Positions 1 to 10,716 of a stretch of DNA of 64,000 nucleotides are shown one piece after another. Under the pieces are notes generated by a model that was given only the letters and a program-made list of their open reading frames with translations, was not told the origin of the DNA and did no database searches. Positions within the stretch are counted from its first letter, which is position 1. Each line of letters begins with the position of its first letter. This DNA comes from Aquatica leii. Its lineage: Eukaryota > Arthropoda > Insecta > Coleoptera > Lampyridae. The stretch is from assembly GCA_035610365.1 (NCBI GenBank), contig CM069435.1:90305389-90369388 (forward strand). Direction: 5' to 3'. The position numbers and the translations under genes are program-made.

Positions 1-668
1 TGAATAACATAATTGCCATTTGGAAAATTTTGAAGAACGCTCAACAAATCCTAAAAAGCAATGGTAAACTTATATAAAATAAACTTAATTTAACGTACAA
101 ATGTTTCAGTGGTAGTAGGTTCATCATTACTACTTGCTGGGGACGCTGATGATGAAATGCCGGGTTGATTATTCAGCCTTATTATTCAGTGCTTACGTAA
201 CTTGTAGAAGGTGTATTCTATAAAATGATAATTTTTTGCTAATTTTTTAGTAAGAAGGATACTTACATTCTCTAATTGCCATTGTTCCAAATGGTGGCGA
301 AATTCGATTTTGGAACCAAGGCTTCTATCCTTAAAAAGTATATCTAAATCTGCTTCCGTTAGGTATTTAAGGCGCTGCAAGGTTATTTCATGGGCTAAAA
401 GAATAAGTAGTAAATACAATATTTTAAAATCATTCCTAATGTACTTTTAATTCGTAGATTATTTAATAATGTAAGATTGTAACGTATTTTGTAGGTAAAT
501 TATTAAAAGTATAAGACTTACCTATTAACTCTTCGTACAAACAGCTACAACCCCACTGATTTAAAACTGCTAACAAATTATCGTTATTATATTACTAATA
601 TTACTATTATTTTCATCTAAACTTTCATTATTGTACAAAGTATCAAAAATATCTGTTAAATTTTGCAT
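1..668 (-). pseudogene. SAM-like domain protein gene, partial, exons running off the left edge
   Basis: Four exon pieces are visible on the minus strand. One ends at 522 before a GTAAGT donor and encodes LLAVLNQWGCSCLYEELI. The next, 267-394, lies between a TTTTAG acceptor and a GTAAGT donor and encodes a stretch with LTEADLDIL and SKIEFRHHLEQW. The third, about 99-217, is a Ser/Thr-rich linker before a GTACGT donor. The fourth enters at 50 (DLLSVLQNFPNG) and leaves the window. Codon phase matches across the 522/394 junction. This order (helical SAM-like module, Ser-rich linker, LL-x-x-x-P-x-G segment) resembles a multi-copy, uncharacterised insect protein family; that is recalled, not searched. 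A possible ATG at 668 is not in frame with the SAM-like exon, and the linker exon contains stops in the needed phase, so the copy looks decayed. A missed exon or different splicing could also explain this. Function unknown. Confidence 0.5.
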
Positions 669-1336
669 GATTATGTTATGTATGAGCGTACCTTATATGA
701 AGTTAAGTATTGAAAGTCAAGCACGCACACTTATGTGAATAATGAAGGAAATGGTTCAGCGTCGCCAATATTATAAGTACTTAGTTGCTGAAAATTATCA
801 ACTAACCGGAATTTGTGAGATATAACAATAATCTTGATTAAAGCAACTTTTGTAGTTGCTAAAAACAACAACGTATGACAGTATATATTACTATATTTTT
901 TATCAAAATTACCAGAAGTAAAGCATTATGTTACCAGCTACTTGTTTAAACTAAACTGTGTCATTGTTATCCAATAAAATTAGTAAAATCAAACATAAAT
1001 AATAGCATGTAATAGTAAAAACAACTAGAATTATAGTTATTTGACTAATATAGTGTAAGTTGTACGATATTTTTGATTAACAACAACAATTAAGCTTGTA
1101 AATTCACAAGAAAAGTAGTAACATGTACTTAATAAATTGTTTAATTTCTAATTAAAAGGTAAAGCGTACAATTAGCTTGTAGATTCTACATCTTTAGTTT
1201 TAACTATTTGACATTAGTTGAAATCATAATAGAATATAGTGAATTTTAACACAATTATTGTTAAAATTACCAAAAATTTGTAAGTTGTTAAGAAACTATT
1301 TTATTTTATTAATTTAACCATTACTTTTTCTTGTGA
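669..1336. other. AT-rich spacer, nothing recognised
   Basis: No open frame, RNA gene or repeat with a recognisable partner was seen here. If the hAT element to the right were complete, its 5' half would lie here or further left, but no coding similarity and no left terminal repeat were found. Confidence 0.5.
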
Positions 1337-2209
1337 AATAAGGAGACCTCGCAAGCAGCTAACCAGTTGCTGGTTGCGATACAATGTGAAAATTTTCTTT
1401 TAAATCTTAACATCGCCACCAAATTGTTTTCAATAACAATTAATCTTTGCAAATATTTGCAAGGTGTCGGCTGTGATCTCGCAACTGCATGTGATCACGT
1501 CGACAACGTAATAACTGCTCTGACTGGGATAAGCCAAGAAGCAGAGACACATTTCTCATTATTATTTAAACAGAGTGAGGAACAAGGAAAACAACTGAAC
1601 GGGGAAGACTTCAAGATGACAGTGCCGCGACGAGTAGGGCGCCAACAACATCGGAACAATGTAGCGGCTGAAACTCCCGAAAAATATTATAGAATTGTTG
1701 CATTTCTTCCGATAGTCGACCATATGATTACTCATTTAACTGAACGGTTTGTCAATCACAAATCAATAATAGGATCGCTATCATTGTTAATGCCGCAAAA
1801 ATTTGGCGTCAGCGCTAACAAGTTACAGAAAGCAGTAAAATTTTACAGCCCACTTTTTTGTGACGCAACAAATTTTGAAGGGGAGTTTATGGTTTGGCGA
1901 GCGAAGTGGTCAAAAATTGATGCCGCTAAATTGCCCACTACACCCCTAGAAGCTATGGACAACTGCGACATAATGATGTTTCCCATAATTCACAAGTTCC
2001 TTACAATTCTTGTGACGCTACCTGTGTCGACGGCAACACCAGAACGTACCTTTTCCTCGTTGCGTCGCCTAAAAACTTATTTAAGGAACAGCATGGGACT
2101 GTCGCGACTCACTGGACTGGCCTTAATGAGCGTTCATAGCAATATTCAAATTAATCCAGAGATCGTTGTTCAGCGCTTCATCTCTCAGCCACGACGTATA
2201 GCGATATAA
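1337..2209 (+). pseudogene. hAT transposase, C-terminal half (ZMYM1-like group)
   Basis: The frame is open from 1337 (just after a stop) to the TAA at 2207-2209, about 290 residues. No ATG occurs near the beginning, so this is the 3' part of a longer gene. The last ~70 residues carry the hAT dimerisation block: LPVSTATPERTFSSLRRLKT, then a segment resembling RLTGLALMSVH. Similar C-termini occur in transposases and domesticated proteins annotated as ZMYM1-like or 52 kDa repressor-like. An AATAAA lies about 25 bp after the stop and a hAT-like terminal repeat ends at 2325. The N-terminal zinc finger and most of the catalytic core are missing, so the copy is 5'-truncated and not functional as a transposase. 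Confidence 0.75.
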
Positions 2210-2309
2210 GCATTTAAATTTTGTACCTTGTATAATAAACATATAAATATTTTAAGAAGTTATTATTCCTTTGGTTCAGAGTTTGACCCTCCCCTCCCCA
2301 AAGTAAATT

Positions 2310-2325
2310 CCTGGCTACGGCTCTG
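2310..2325 (+). repeat. hAT right terminal inverted repeat
   Basis: The sequence ends CCTGGCTACGGCTCTG, whose complement starts CAGAGCCGTAGCCAGG, a typical hAT terminus. It sits 116 bp after the transposase stop. A second hAT at 15813 starts with the related CAGAGGCGTACCCAC. The 8 bp after it (caggtcaa) would be the target duplication, but the left end is not in the window to compare. Confidence 0.6.
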
Positions 2326-2343
2326 CAGGTCAAACCTATTAAA

Positions 2344-2985
2344 GTACAGTCTTTGACAAATGTAATGTCCATCAGACACATAGGCAACCAAAGTATCACA
2401 TTCACGATCGTAACCGAAGATTTATAAATAACAAGGACGGTTGTTGCGTTGCGCTAATTTGAAAAGGTAGTCTGATAAGGTGGAACTTGTATTACTTCTT
2501 CGTGACGTAGCATAGTAGATATATTTACAAACATTAAAAAACGAGATATTACGTGTATTAGACCAAGAATCTATTAACAATTCAATTCAAAAATGGAAAT
2601 ATTAAATTGCTCAACGGGCGACAATATTACAATAATTATATATTATAAATTACACAAGTCTATTGTATAATTAGTAAGAAAAATAGATAACTTGTTTTTA
2701 ATACCAAACAATTCCGTTTTAAACGCCAATTGTGAATTTTGTATTTTTGAGAATAGATTAAAGCCGCATTTATATTTACTTTCCTTTAAATACGGTTTCC
2801 GACAAAATAGATTCTAAACGGTTTCTACCTATTCACATTACCCTTTTGAGCTAAACAGCCTAGATTCTATATCAAACATTTAAATTAATCAAAAGGAAAA
2901 AATGTAGTTTGATTTTGAACTAAAAAAATTTAAATTTTGTGTGTGGTAATATTATTTTGTTAAAAAACAGAAATAGCTAGGAGTG
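2344..2985 (+). repeat. Left arm of a long inverted repeat
   Basis: This ~640 bp stretch matches the complement of 7355-8002 over its whole length with many substitutions and small indels. Landmarks shared in the same order include a short coding-like stretch (VMS-x-x-HIGNQ-x-I-x-FTIV-x-EDL), the phrase GCGACAATATTAC, and a block around CCTAGATTCTATATCAA. The arm starts immediately after the hAT terminal repeat, so the hAT insertion probably cut off its outer end. Confidence 0.75.
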
Positions 2986-4366
2986 TTACCAATACTGCAA
3001 CCAAAGCCACTGGTTGAACGCTAATTTATTACACCAATTTTTATTTTGTATAGATTTTTCTAGTTTTAAGGTATTCACTCACTTGGGACACTGGTTCATG
3101 CAATTTAAACATTTGTTTTTAATTACATTGTACTAAAAAAATTGTGACGTTAAAGCAGTCAACTTTAAGTTACATAAAGGTTTGAAATTTGAACAGTGGT
3201 TTCTTCACACAGTGTAATTATTTATTACGCGAAGTTACTAACATATTTTTTTTATTTTAAAAGCAATAAGTACAATTTATAGTTATGCAAGGCATTGAGA
3301 TGATTAAGATATACAAATAGATGTTTGCGCATAAAAATAATTTATCACATAAACGACAATCGACTTAAGAATAAATATGTAATCGTTTTATTAAAATACA
3401 TCGCAGCAAAAAAGAGAAACATAATGTAAAGAAAAATATTAATTTAACTAAGATGAATAAACTACGTAAAGTGAACTTACAGAAAAGATGTTTCTGCAGG
3501 AATGAAAGGTAATATGAACAATATATGCAATATAACATGTAACAATATTTAAGTTATACTAAAAATTACAACTTATTTATAAAATATACAATTCGTAATA
3601 TGAAAGTTGATTGAATTTTCTATTGCACTAAATTGTAGAAATGACTTAAACTGAAGATAAGAAATAAACTGACAAATGTCACCAACCTCTCACATAATTG
3701 GCTAATTGAAGATCGAAATATTAACATGCAGTCACTAATTTGGCCTGCCATCCTTTGGCTTAAATATATTATGGCTAAATTGAAACAATTTAGGTAGTTA
3801 AAGATAACAGATGAAGGTTACATAATTGTGGTGTATAAATATAATCAAGTTACTTTTCATATAAGAGAAGATTTACGTTTCTCAATGATATTCCATACAT
3901 AACATTAATAGTTTATGGAAGATTAAAATAGTATGGAAATGAGATAATCAAAATATTTTAGTTACAGATACATCATACCGCGATTTGATAATCAATGTGA
4001 AAGTAATTGGCACGACATGGTCGTGGTCCCGCGATTTGTAGTTAATTCATATATTTAGTTATAAAATTGATCTAAACAGAGAAATTAGCATCAAAAAAAT
4101 TTACGTGTAAACCATTAATCAGAATATGAATGTAACTCATTTATATTTTGGTTAATAAGAATTAAATTATTATTGTTTTATTACATATCAATTATCTATA
4201 CTTAGACATGTAATATAAACGTAAGTAACAATATAACTATCTATGCAAAGAGAAAGGCAAATTAAACCAAAAATTAATGATTAACACCCTAACATTAAAA
4301 ATTAAACATAATATTAATGTGTTAATTTTTTGTTTAAGTTGAACAAGGAAAAGTAATAAAGGCTAA
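2986..4366. other. AT-rich interior of the inverted repeat, nothing recognised
   Basis: No coding sequence or recognisable repeat was seen between the left arm and the Tc1 fragment. Confidence 0.45.
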
Positions 4367-5350
4367 TTAATATTTTGTGTAGTATCGATCGGATTCAATA
4401 CAAGCTTGAATGCGAGCAGGCATGTATTTACCAATCTTATTATTACCAATATTATTCAGGTGTAGAGTATTCCAAGTACGCATAATATTTGCGTGAAGTT
4501 GGTCTATATTTCAAATCATGATGTTATTTTCCCATTCACGCACAGCAGCTGTCCAGAGATTTTCAATGGGGTTAAGATCTGGAGACCTGGCTGGCCACTC
4601 TATGACGTGTATCTCTGGATGTTGTTCGAACCATTCTCGAACTATTCGTCTTCGATGAATGGGAGAGTTGCCTTGAACAAAAACTATTTCGCCTTCTGGA
4701 TAAATTGCCCTAACCGATGGTAACATAACATCTTCTAGTATGGACACATATTCCTCAGACGGAACCCTGAGTTTACTTGGACAAGCTCCCCCGGACATGC
4801 TTGGCTCATCCAGCTCCAATAACCTGTATTTATACGTCTAATGCGTTTTATGGGTTGGATATTTTCAAAATTGTATCTGGTACTATTGGCTCTCCACAGT
4901 GTTTTTTGGAAATTTTCCGAAGAGCAAAATGTTTTTTCGTCACTAAAAATTACAAGCTGCCAATTTCGTCTTGCGTTGGCTTGACAAAATTGTGCTCGAC
5001 GTCGGGCATGTTCTTTCGTTATCAGTGGCTTTCTGGCAGGAATGCGACTGTGAATTTCAATACTGTGTAATTTCCTAACCTCAGTCCTGATATTTCCAAG
5101 TAAGCTGTAGATTATCTCTAATCATGGTAGACGTGCAAAATGGTCTTTCTGCGCAACATTGCCTTATGTTGTTCTCGTTATTATGGTTTAAAATCCGGCG
5201 TCGTCCAGTACGTTTTCTCGTTTGTAAGAGACGATTATTTTCGGCTCTCTTTTGTTCCCTTCGGATCCATCTCCAAACTCGCGTTGACTACAAAAAATAA
5301 GGGAGTCGTAAAATATAAGTGCAATTTCTCTTAATTCGATTATGACGCCA
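4367..5350 (-). pseudogene. Tc1/mariner-type transposase, broken
   Basis: Reading the minus strand, the order is a helix-turn-helix segment (VWRWIRREQ, near 5285), the first acidic motif (FSDEKTF, near 4945), a Trp-rich block with SWMSQACPG, a stretch ending FVQGNSPIHRRR, and WPARSPDLNPIENLW near 4565. The frame ends ARIQACIESDRYYTKY at a stop at 4367. Known Tc1 family proteins have Gln-Asp-Asn before the conserved His; here it reads Gln-Gly-Asn, so the second catalytic Asp is lost. Several frame changes separate the blocks (for example between the SWMSQ block and the downstream frame, and a stop after LTWKYQD). It is a dead copy inside the inverted repeat. Its own terminal repeats were not found. 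Confidence 0.85.
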
Positions 5351-6433
5351 AATAAAAACCTAAATGTCGTTATTATATTTGAGGAATTTCAAAAAATTTC
5401 CTGCAATAAGCAAATGTCTCAATTTTTATCTTGAAGTATTCTATTTCAATAAATGAATTCATATTAACCAATGCATACAATCGACTCTTTGATGTAAATC
5501 ATTCCCATCAAATTAACAAATTAATGTCTCATATCAATGCTATGAACGCTTAATCAGTTGAAATTGATTGCCAAAAAAGTAATAATAGTTTGCAATGCCC
5601 TGGCGTTAGTTGTATGCATTCATTATTAAAGTATTTCTTAATTAACACTAAACGATGATCGTTTTATTTCCTGAGAAAAAAACTAAGTTTATTTCTTTGA
5701 TTACATAGGTTTATAGAATAAAAAAATCTTGTTTTTGTGAGCTGGACACCGCGCCAAACAAATTTGTCGTGCATATTGTTATATATTATTCAATTATTGA
5801 AAAAAGCTATTAAAGAATTATTAAACACATACAACAGTACAAAAATTTCCTTCACACTTCCGCTTTTGAGAAAAAGAAATGTTTGTGATGAAATATAGTA
5901 AGCATTAAAACAAAATCAGAAATTTATAAACGATTTTCCGTCATAAAAATACGTGGATTAGCTAAAGTAAAAATCAGATTTAATCTTAAAGAACATTTTG
6001 TGTTTTATCTTCCTTTTCTTTGTAAACGTAAAGATGGTTGTTTGCATAATATTCCGTTCATTTTTTTTTTTAAAAACCAACGGAAGAAATAAAGTTCTAT
6101 GTGCAGGTCCAGTTTAAATAATAAATAAAGAGCGCTAAATACTGGACTAGGATTACGAAAAATTAGTTTTCTGCAACATTCAATTTATAGGTTTGAGCGA
6201 TAATCATGGCATGACTACTTGAAACACGAAATAGAAATAATTTTTTTTAAATATACAGCGTTTTTCCAGAAAAAGCTAGTGTTCTCAAAAACGGGTGATT
6301 GTTACTAAACAGCACAGCATTTTATTATTAGCTTTTTAGATATTTCAAAAATACGGATTTTATACTACAAACTTTATATGGCGACGCTTTAAGCACAAAA
6401 GCAAGATTAAATGATGTTCAATGATTAAAATTT
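5351..6433. other. AT-rich spacer, nothing recognised
   Basis: Only short chance open frames. No RNA gene or repeat partner was seen. Confidence 0.4.
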
Positions 6434-6565
6434 CTATTTCGTTAAATAACTACACCCCAAGAGCAAATCAATCCTCTCTGCTATTTCAGTAACTGGAACA
6501 CCGATCTCCCATAGCGCAACTATTTTTTCTATGGTCTCCAAAGATACTAGCGATTTCCCAGAAGT
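6434..6565 (-). pseudogene. Fragment resembling a Tc1-type transposase N-terminus
   Basis: A 43-codon open stretch reads SLETIEKIVALWEIGVPVTE then IAERI, which fits the first helix-turn-helix of Tc1/mariner transposases (a Lys-Ile-Val-x-Leu-x-Glu-x-Gly-x-Ser/Pro pattern followed by Ile-Ala-x-Arg). It stops after SYLTK. It lies 1.1 kb from the larger Tc1 remnant on the same strand and may be a detached part of it or another copy. The similarity is short, so confidence is low. Confidence 0.35.
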
Positions 6566-7354
6566 CTAGTTTTAAGAGATTTATTTCAAAACAAAATTAT
6601 AACAGTGACAAATAAAAGAAAGTTCAAAAAAGGTAAAAAAAAGATATACTGATAGGCGTCAGTATGGTATGCGCTTATCTATAACTTTATTTTTAGACGT
6701 TTTCTTTCTCACTTATAATTACACGTATACACTCATAAACCACTTTTCACATTTTAGGTAAGAAACCTTCAATCGATTCAATTGATATAGCTAAAGCTAA
6801 AGTATATTCTATAAGCATTAATCTCAGTTCGCGTCAGCACTTTGATGTTTTGTGATACAACTGATTTTTGCTCAAGATACAGCACAATAAATTTATCTAG
6901 CGGTATCAAATCTAAATGCAACGATTGTGTGAATTATTACAGCGTTGTAAATGATGCATTATTTTTGATAATCTATTAATTAATGTATCATTTTTTTACA
7001 GGATGAAGATTTTATTGTATTATTGCAATGTTACTTTAGAATATATTTATATAGTTTGAAAAAAAGAAAGATTTTTATCAATTAAAAAAATAATTTTGAA
7101 TGCATTCAGTAATACAATAAAAATTTACAACTACGATATTACGAATAACAACATAACTAAATTTATAGAAAAAACATTAAAATATTTTACTTTATTAAAG
7201 AATAAGTAAAAACTGATATTTTGAATGACTAGTAAATAATAAATTTTGTGTATTGCAAAGTAAGTAAAAACAAATAAGAAATAAAATAGTTTTTTAAGTA
7301 TTTTGAAACGTATTAACAATAAATTATCTCGTTTTTGGTCATTATCTACGTTAT
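6566..7354. other. AT-rich spacer inside the inverted repeat
   Basis: No supported gene. The longest open frame (7131-7319, minus) has the Phe/Leu/Ile/Tyr-rich composition expected by chance in such AT-rich DNA. Confidence 0.45.
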
Positions 7355-8002
7355 CGAAGGTGCTCCAAGCTATTTCCTTTATATAAAATTTTTATTTTTT
7401 TAGTTTAAAATCAAAGTACTTTTTTTTCTTTTGGCTAATTTAAGTGATTGATATAGAATCTAGGCTTTCAGCTCAAAAAGGTAATATAAATAGGTAGACC
7501 ATATAGAATCTATTTTGTCGGAAACCGTAATCAAATTATGCAAATATAATGCGCCTTTAATTTATTGTCACAAATTCAAAATTCACAATTGCCGCTTAAA
7601 ACGAAATTGTTAAATATTAAAGACAAGATATCTATTTTTTTTTATTAATTATACATGTGAACATTATTTTGTAATATTGTCGCCCGTATAGCAATTTATT
7701 ATTTGCGTTTTTGAATTGAATTTAATTAGATTTTTGGTCTAATACAGGTAATATCTATTTTTTAAGCTTTGTAAATATATTTGCTATGCTACGTCGCTTA
7801 GAGGTAATACAAATCCCATCTTATCAAAGTTGTTATTGTGAATCACTTTGGCAGTTAGCAATACTACCATTGCAAATTAGCGCAACGCAACATCTAATCG
7901 TCCTTCATGCGTTTTTATTTTTAAATCTTCGTTTACGATCGTGAACCTGATGTTTTGGTTGCCTATGTGTCCGAGGGACATTACTTTTGTCAAAAGCTGT
8001 AC
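7355..8002 (-). repeat. Right arm of the long inverted repeat
   Basis: This is the complement-matching partner of 2344-2985. This copy keeps the short coding-like stretch open, with LTKVMSLGHIGNQNIRFTIV followed by NEDLKIKTHEGRLDVALR, and the open frame extends outward to 8089. The corresponding stretch in the left arm stops after EDL. I do not recognise the protein. The arms flank ~4.4 kb. Confidence 0.75.
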
Positions 8003-9614
8003 AGGATAATGAGTTATAAGAACATAATTTAGAAGACTTTTACAAATACTTTCTGCATCACAAATTATAAAATTTGAAAACAAAATCATTGAGGGTCATG
8101 TAAAAAGTATTTTATTAATTTTATAGCATAAAAAGTATGGTTTATAAATTACATATTTTAGGTTATATTCGTAAACGTTGACATTTAGTGAATTTCTTCT
8201 AATGAAATGTAAATATATTTTAGAAGTTTAAGGTAATTAGAATAAGTAAAAATTTCTAATTTGCAAACTAACTACTTGTTTTCTTGCAGGGTTTTATTTT
8301 GATGGGAAGGAAATGTTAACAGTAATTTATCGAGCTTTTGCTTTTGCAGTGCTATAAACAGATTAAGTAATTCAATCCTTAAAATGAAATTAGTCATTTT
8401 ATAATAACATGCTCAAATCAACTTAAAGAAGTTAGTATTTATTAGAAAATTTATCAGTTTTTTGAATTGCATGATAATTCAGAAGTAACCAATTACATCT
8501 TTAGGCGTTCATCGATGGTTGCAAGATAACAAAATGTTTCTTTCGTGCATGCTTGATATCTGTTTATTTATTCATAAGTATTTATGTATACTTTCACTAC
8601 ATATTATATTATAATCTTATAAAAATAATTCATTCGCACATTGTCGCTACCTTGTTAAAAATTTAATCACAAACACTTTGAACTTACGTGATAATAAATA
8701 ACTATAACACAGGATAATCATAAATGTAATCAATTCTTACAAGACTAATGCAAACCACTGGTTTATACATTGAAAAAATTATATATTTAGATGTAATTAT
8801 AAGCAAAAGCACTGAATCACTTGTTTCCTTTTACCTACAATGTGTTTTGTTAACAATTCATTTCTCATATTTAAACTAAATTCTCAGTAAAGATTATTAC
8901 AGCATATTTGATCCATTAGAATAATTAACTATCTTGCATTTTCTAAAAGGATTTTTTTTCAATTCTTTAACTACGATGATCTTATTACCTTTTTAGTTCG
9001 GAAAGCTTTATTCTTAAGAATAACACCTTTTAATTACAAATTTACTTTAAACATTCACAAATCTACCTTATTTGCTTTGTAAGTCCACATCCACATGTTA
9101 TCCGGTTGAAGCTTCTAGGAAAAAACTATCATATCAACATTTTTCAGAACTTAACGACATTGTTAACGATTCAGGCTTTGACATGAATAGATTTGTTTAA
9201 TTTACTGGCTGCAAAAGCAAAATCTTGTCATTGAATCATTAGTACTTTTTAAACTTCAGCTCATTCATATTAGGTTATGCTTGAAATTAATGTATTAAAA
9301 AAATTCAAATACTAAATGATTTGAAGTTAACTAAAATTGCATGTATTCAAAGCAAGTAAATTACACTCATTATTTCTTTAACTAGAGATGAGTAAAAAAC
9401 AAGAATAAAATAATAGTAACAGATAACTAACAGTATAAACGCTGTCAAGTTGACATGAAATAAATACAAGTTTTGACATAATTTTTTTAATTGTCATTTT
9501 AGGTATTACCAATACAAATTTTTAAGTTAGTTTATTTATTTTCTGCGTTATTTTTTTTTGTAAAATTCTGTTGAACTTTGATTACTAATTCATTATAGAG
9601 TCGTAGAAAAAGTA
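8003..9614. other. AT-rich spacer, nothing recognised
   Basis: Apart from the outward extension of the open frame noted at the right arm (to 8089), no coding sequence, RNA gene or repeat was seen. Confidence 0.45.
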
Positions 9615-9740
9615 TAGTATATAATTCGTAAGGAATGTGTATTGCCAACTCGTACGAATTGCCAATCTCGCCTTCGGCTCGGTTGCAAATTTTCATACTC
9701 GGCAATGACAACCATTCATTACTCGTTATACAATATACTA
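9615..9740. repeat. Small palindromic (hairpin) element
   Basis: The two ends are imperfect inverted copies: the left begins TAGTATATAATTCGTAAGGA and the complement of the right begins TAGTATATTGTATAACGAGT. The middle is also self-complementary (ATTGCC and ACTCGTA blocks around TCGCCTTCGGCTCGG). The size and fold suggest a foldback MITE or a degraded satellite unit. No target duplication is evident. Confidence 0.55.
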
Positions 9741-10716
9741 TTCATATTTCTTGTGCTTTTGTATCATTTGAAACTAAAGTACAAAAATTTTGAGTTGTAA
9801 TACTGTTAGAATATATTTCTGTTTTCTATAAGCTTATAATTATGTTATGTACCTCAATGAAAAAATACTTGTATGGCTTATGGCTTATACTTGTAAAATA
9901 TAAAAATGAAAATAAATTTATGAAAATACTATTTAAAATTATTTTTCAATAGTGGATAATAATACCTAATTTAACCCGTATCGGTACTCACATATAAACG
10001 TAATACAAATTTGAGGCGTTATTTTAAATTTGCACAAGGGCGCCAAAATGCTAGGCGCGGGATGCATGTTGTTGTGGTTGATTTGGGCTACGTTGCGGGC
10101 TTACACTTGTCGTTGACTTTAAGGGTTGTTCTTTGTTTACTAAGGAATTGACATTCGTTGCCTACGTCACTGTTTACGATAAACACTTTTTTGACAATTG
10201 ACCGTGAAACTTTTCCGTTTCGATTAATAATTAATCTTTTCAGAATCCTACCGACTACGTCAAGTGTATTTGGATTACCAGATAATTATTTTTTAAAAAG
10301 ATTTATTTTTATTTGATCAAAAAAATTAAATATAATTTAATAACAGAGTAATCTGGTAAAAACCTAACTTTTTTATTAAAAGAATTAATCAATTTTTTTT
10401 TGGAAATTACATATTGTTATATATTTAACCTGTTTAAATATCAACACTTTCAAATACATCAAACACTGATTATACATAATATGTATTTGAGATCAAATTT
10501 TTGTTATTTAATAATTCATACGCATTGTATCGACGATTCTTTTTTCCATATATATATACCTAAGTGAATTCAAACTTTCTAGGACGTAAGACGACAGTCT
10601 AATGGATTTTTTAGGCTTTCATCATTACGCAAATGCTTTGTTTGTATCGAAAATAAAACGCATTAAATATTATCAATACGTTGTAGAATACCTACTGAAA
10701 ACGTATTCGTCGAATA
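9741..10716. other. Spacer upstream of IR gene 1, with a GC-richer patch
   Basis: Mostly AT-rich. The patch 10030-10130 is clearly richer in GC and holds a 22-codon frame from an ATG at 10048 (MLGAGCMLLWLIWATLRAYT then CR and stop) that resembles a signal peptide. Without a following exon this is unsupported. A TATATATA run at about 10549-10559 lies 160 bp before the IR start codon and could serve as its TATA region. Confidence 0.35.

Noticed and set aside
7131-7319. A 62-codon hydrophobic frame as a membrane protein
   Set aside because: The Phe/Leu/Ile/Tyr composition is what AT-rich DNA gives by chance; no start context or homology.
2344-8002. A Polinton/Maverick reading of the long inverted repeats
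   Set aside because: No DNA polymerase B, integrase, ATPase or capsid-like frame lies between the arms; only a Tc1 remnant is seen.
10048-10116. A 22-codon frame resembling a signal peptide upstream of IR gene 1
   Set aside because: No good splice donor or following exon was found, and such short hydrophobic frames arise by chance.
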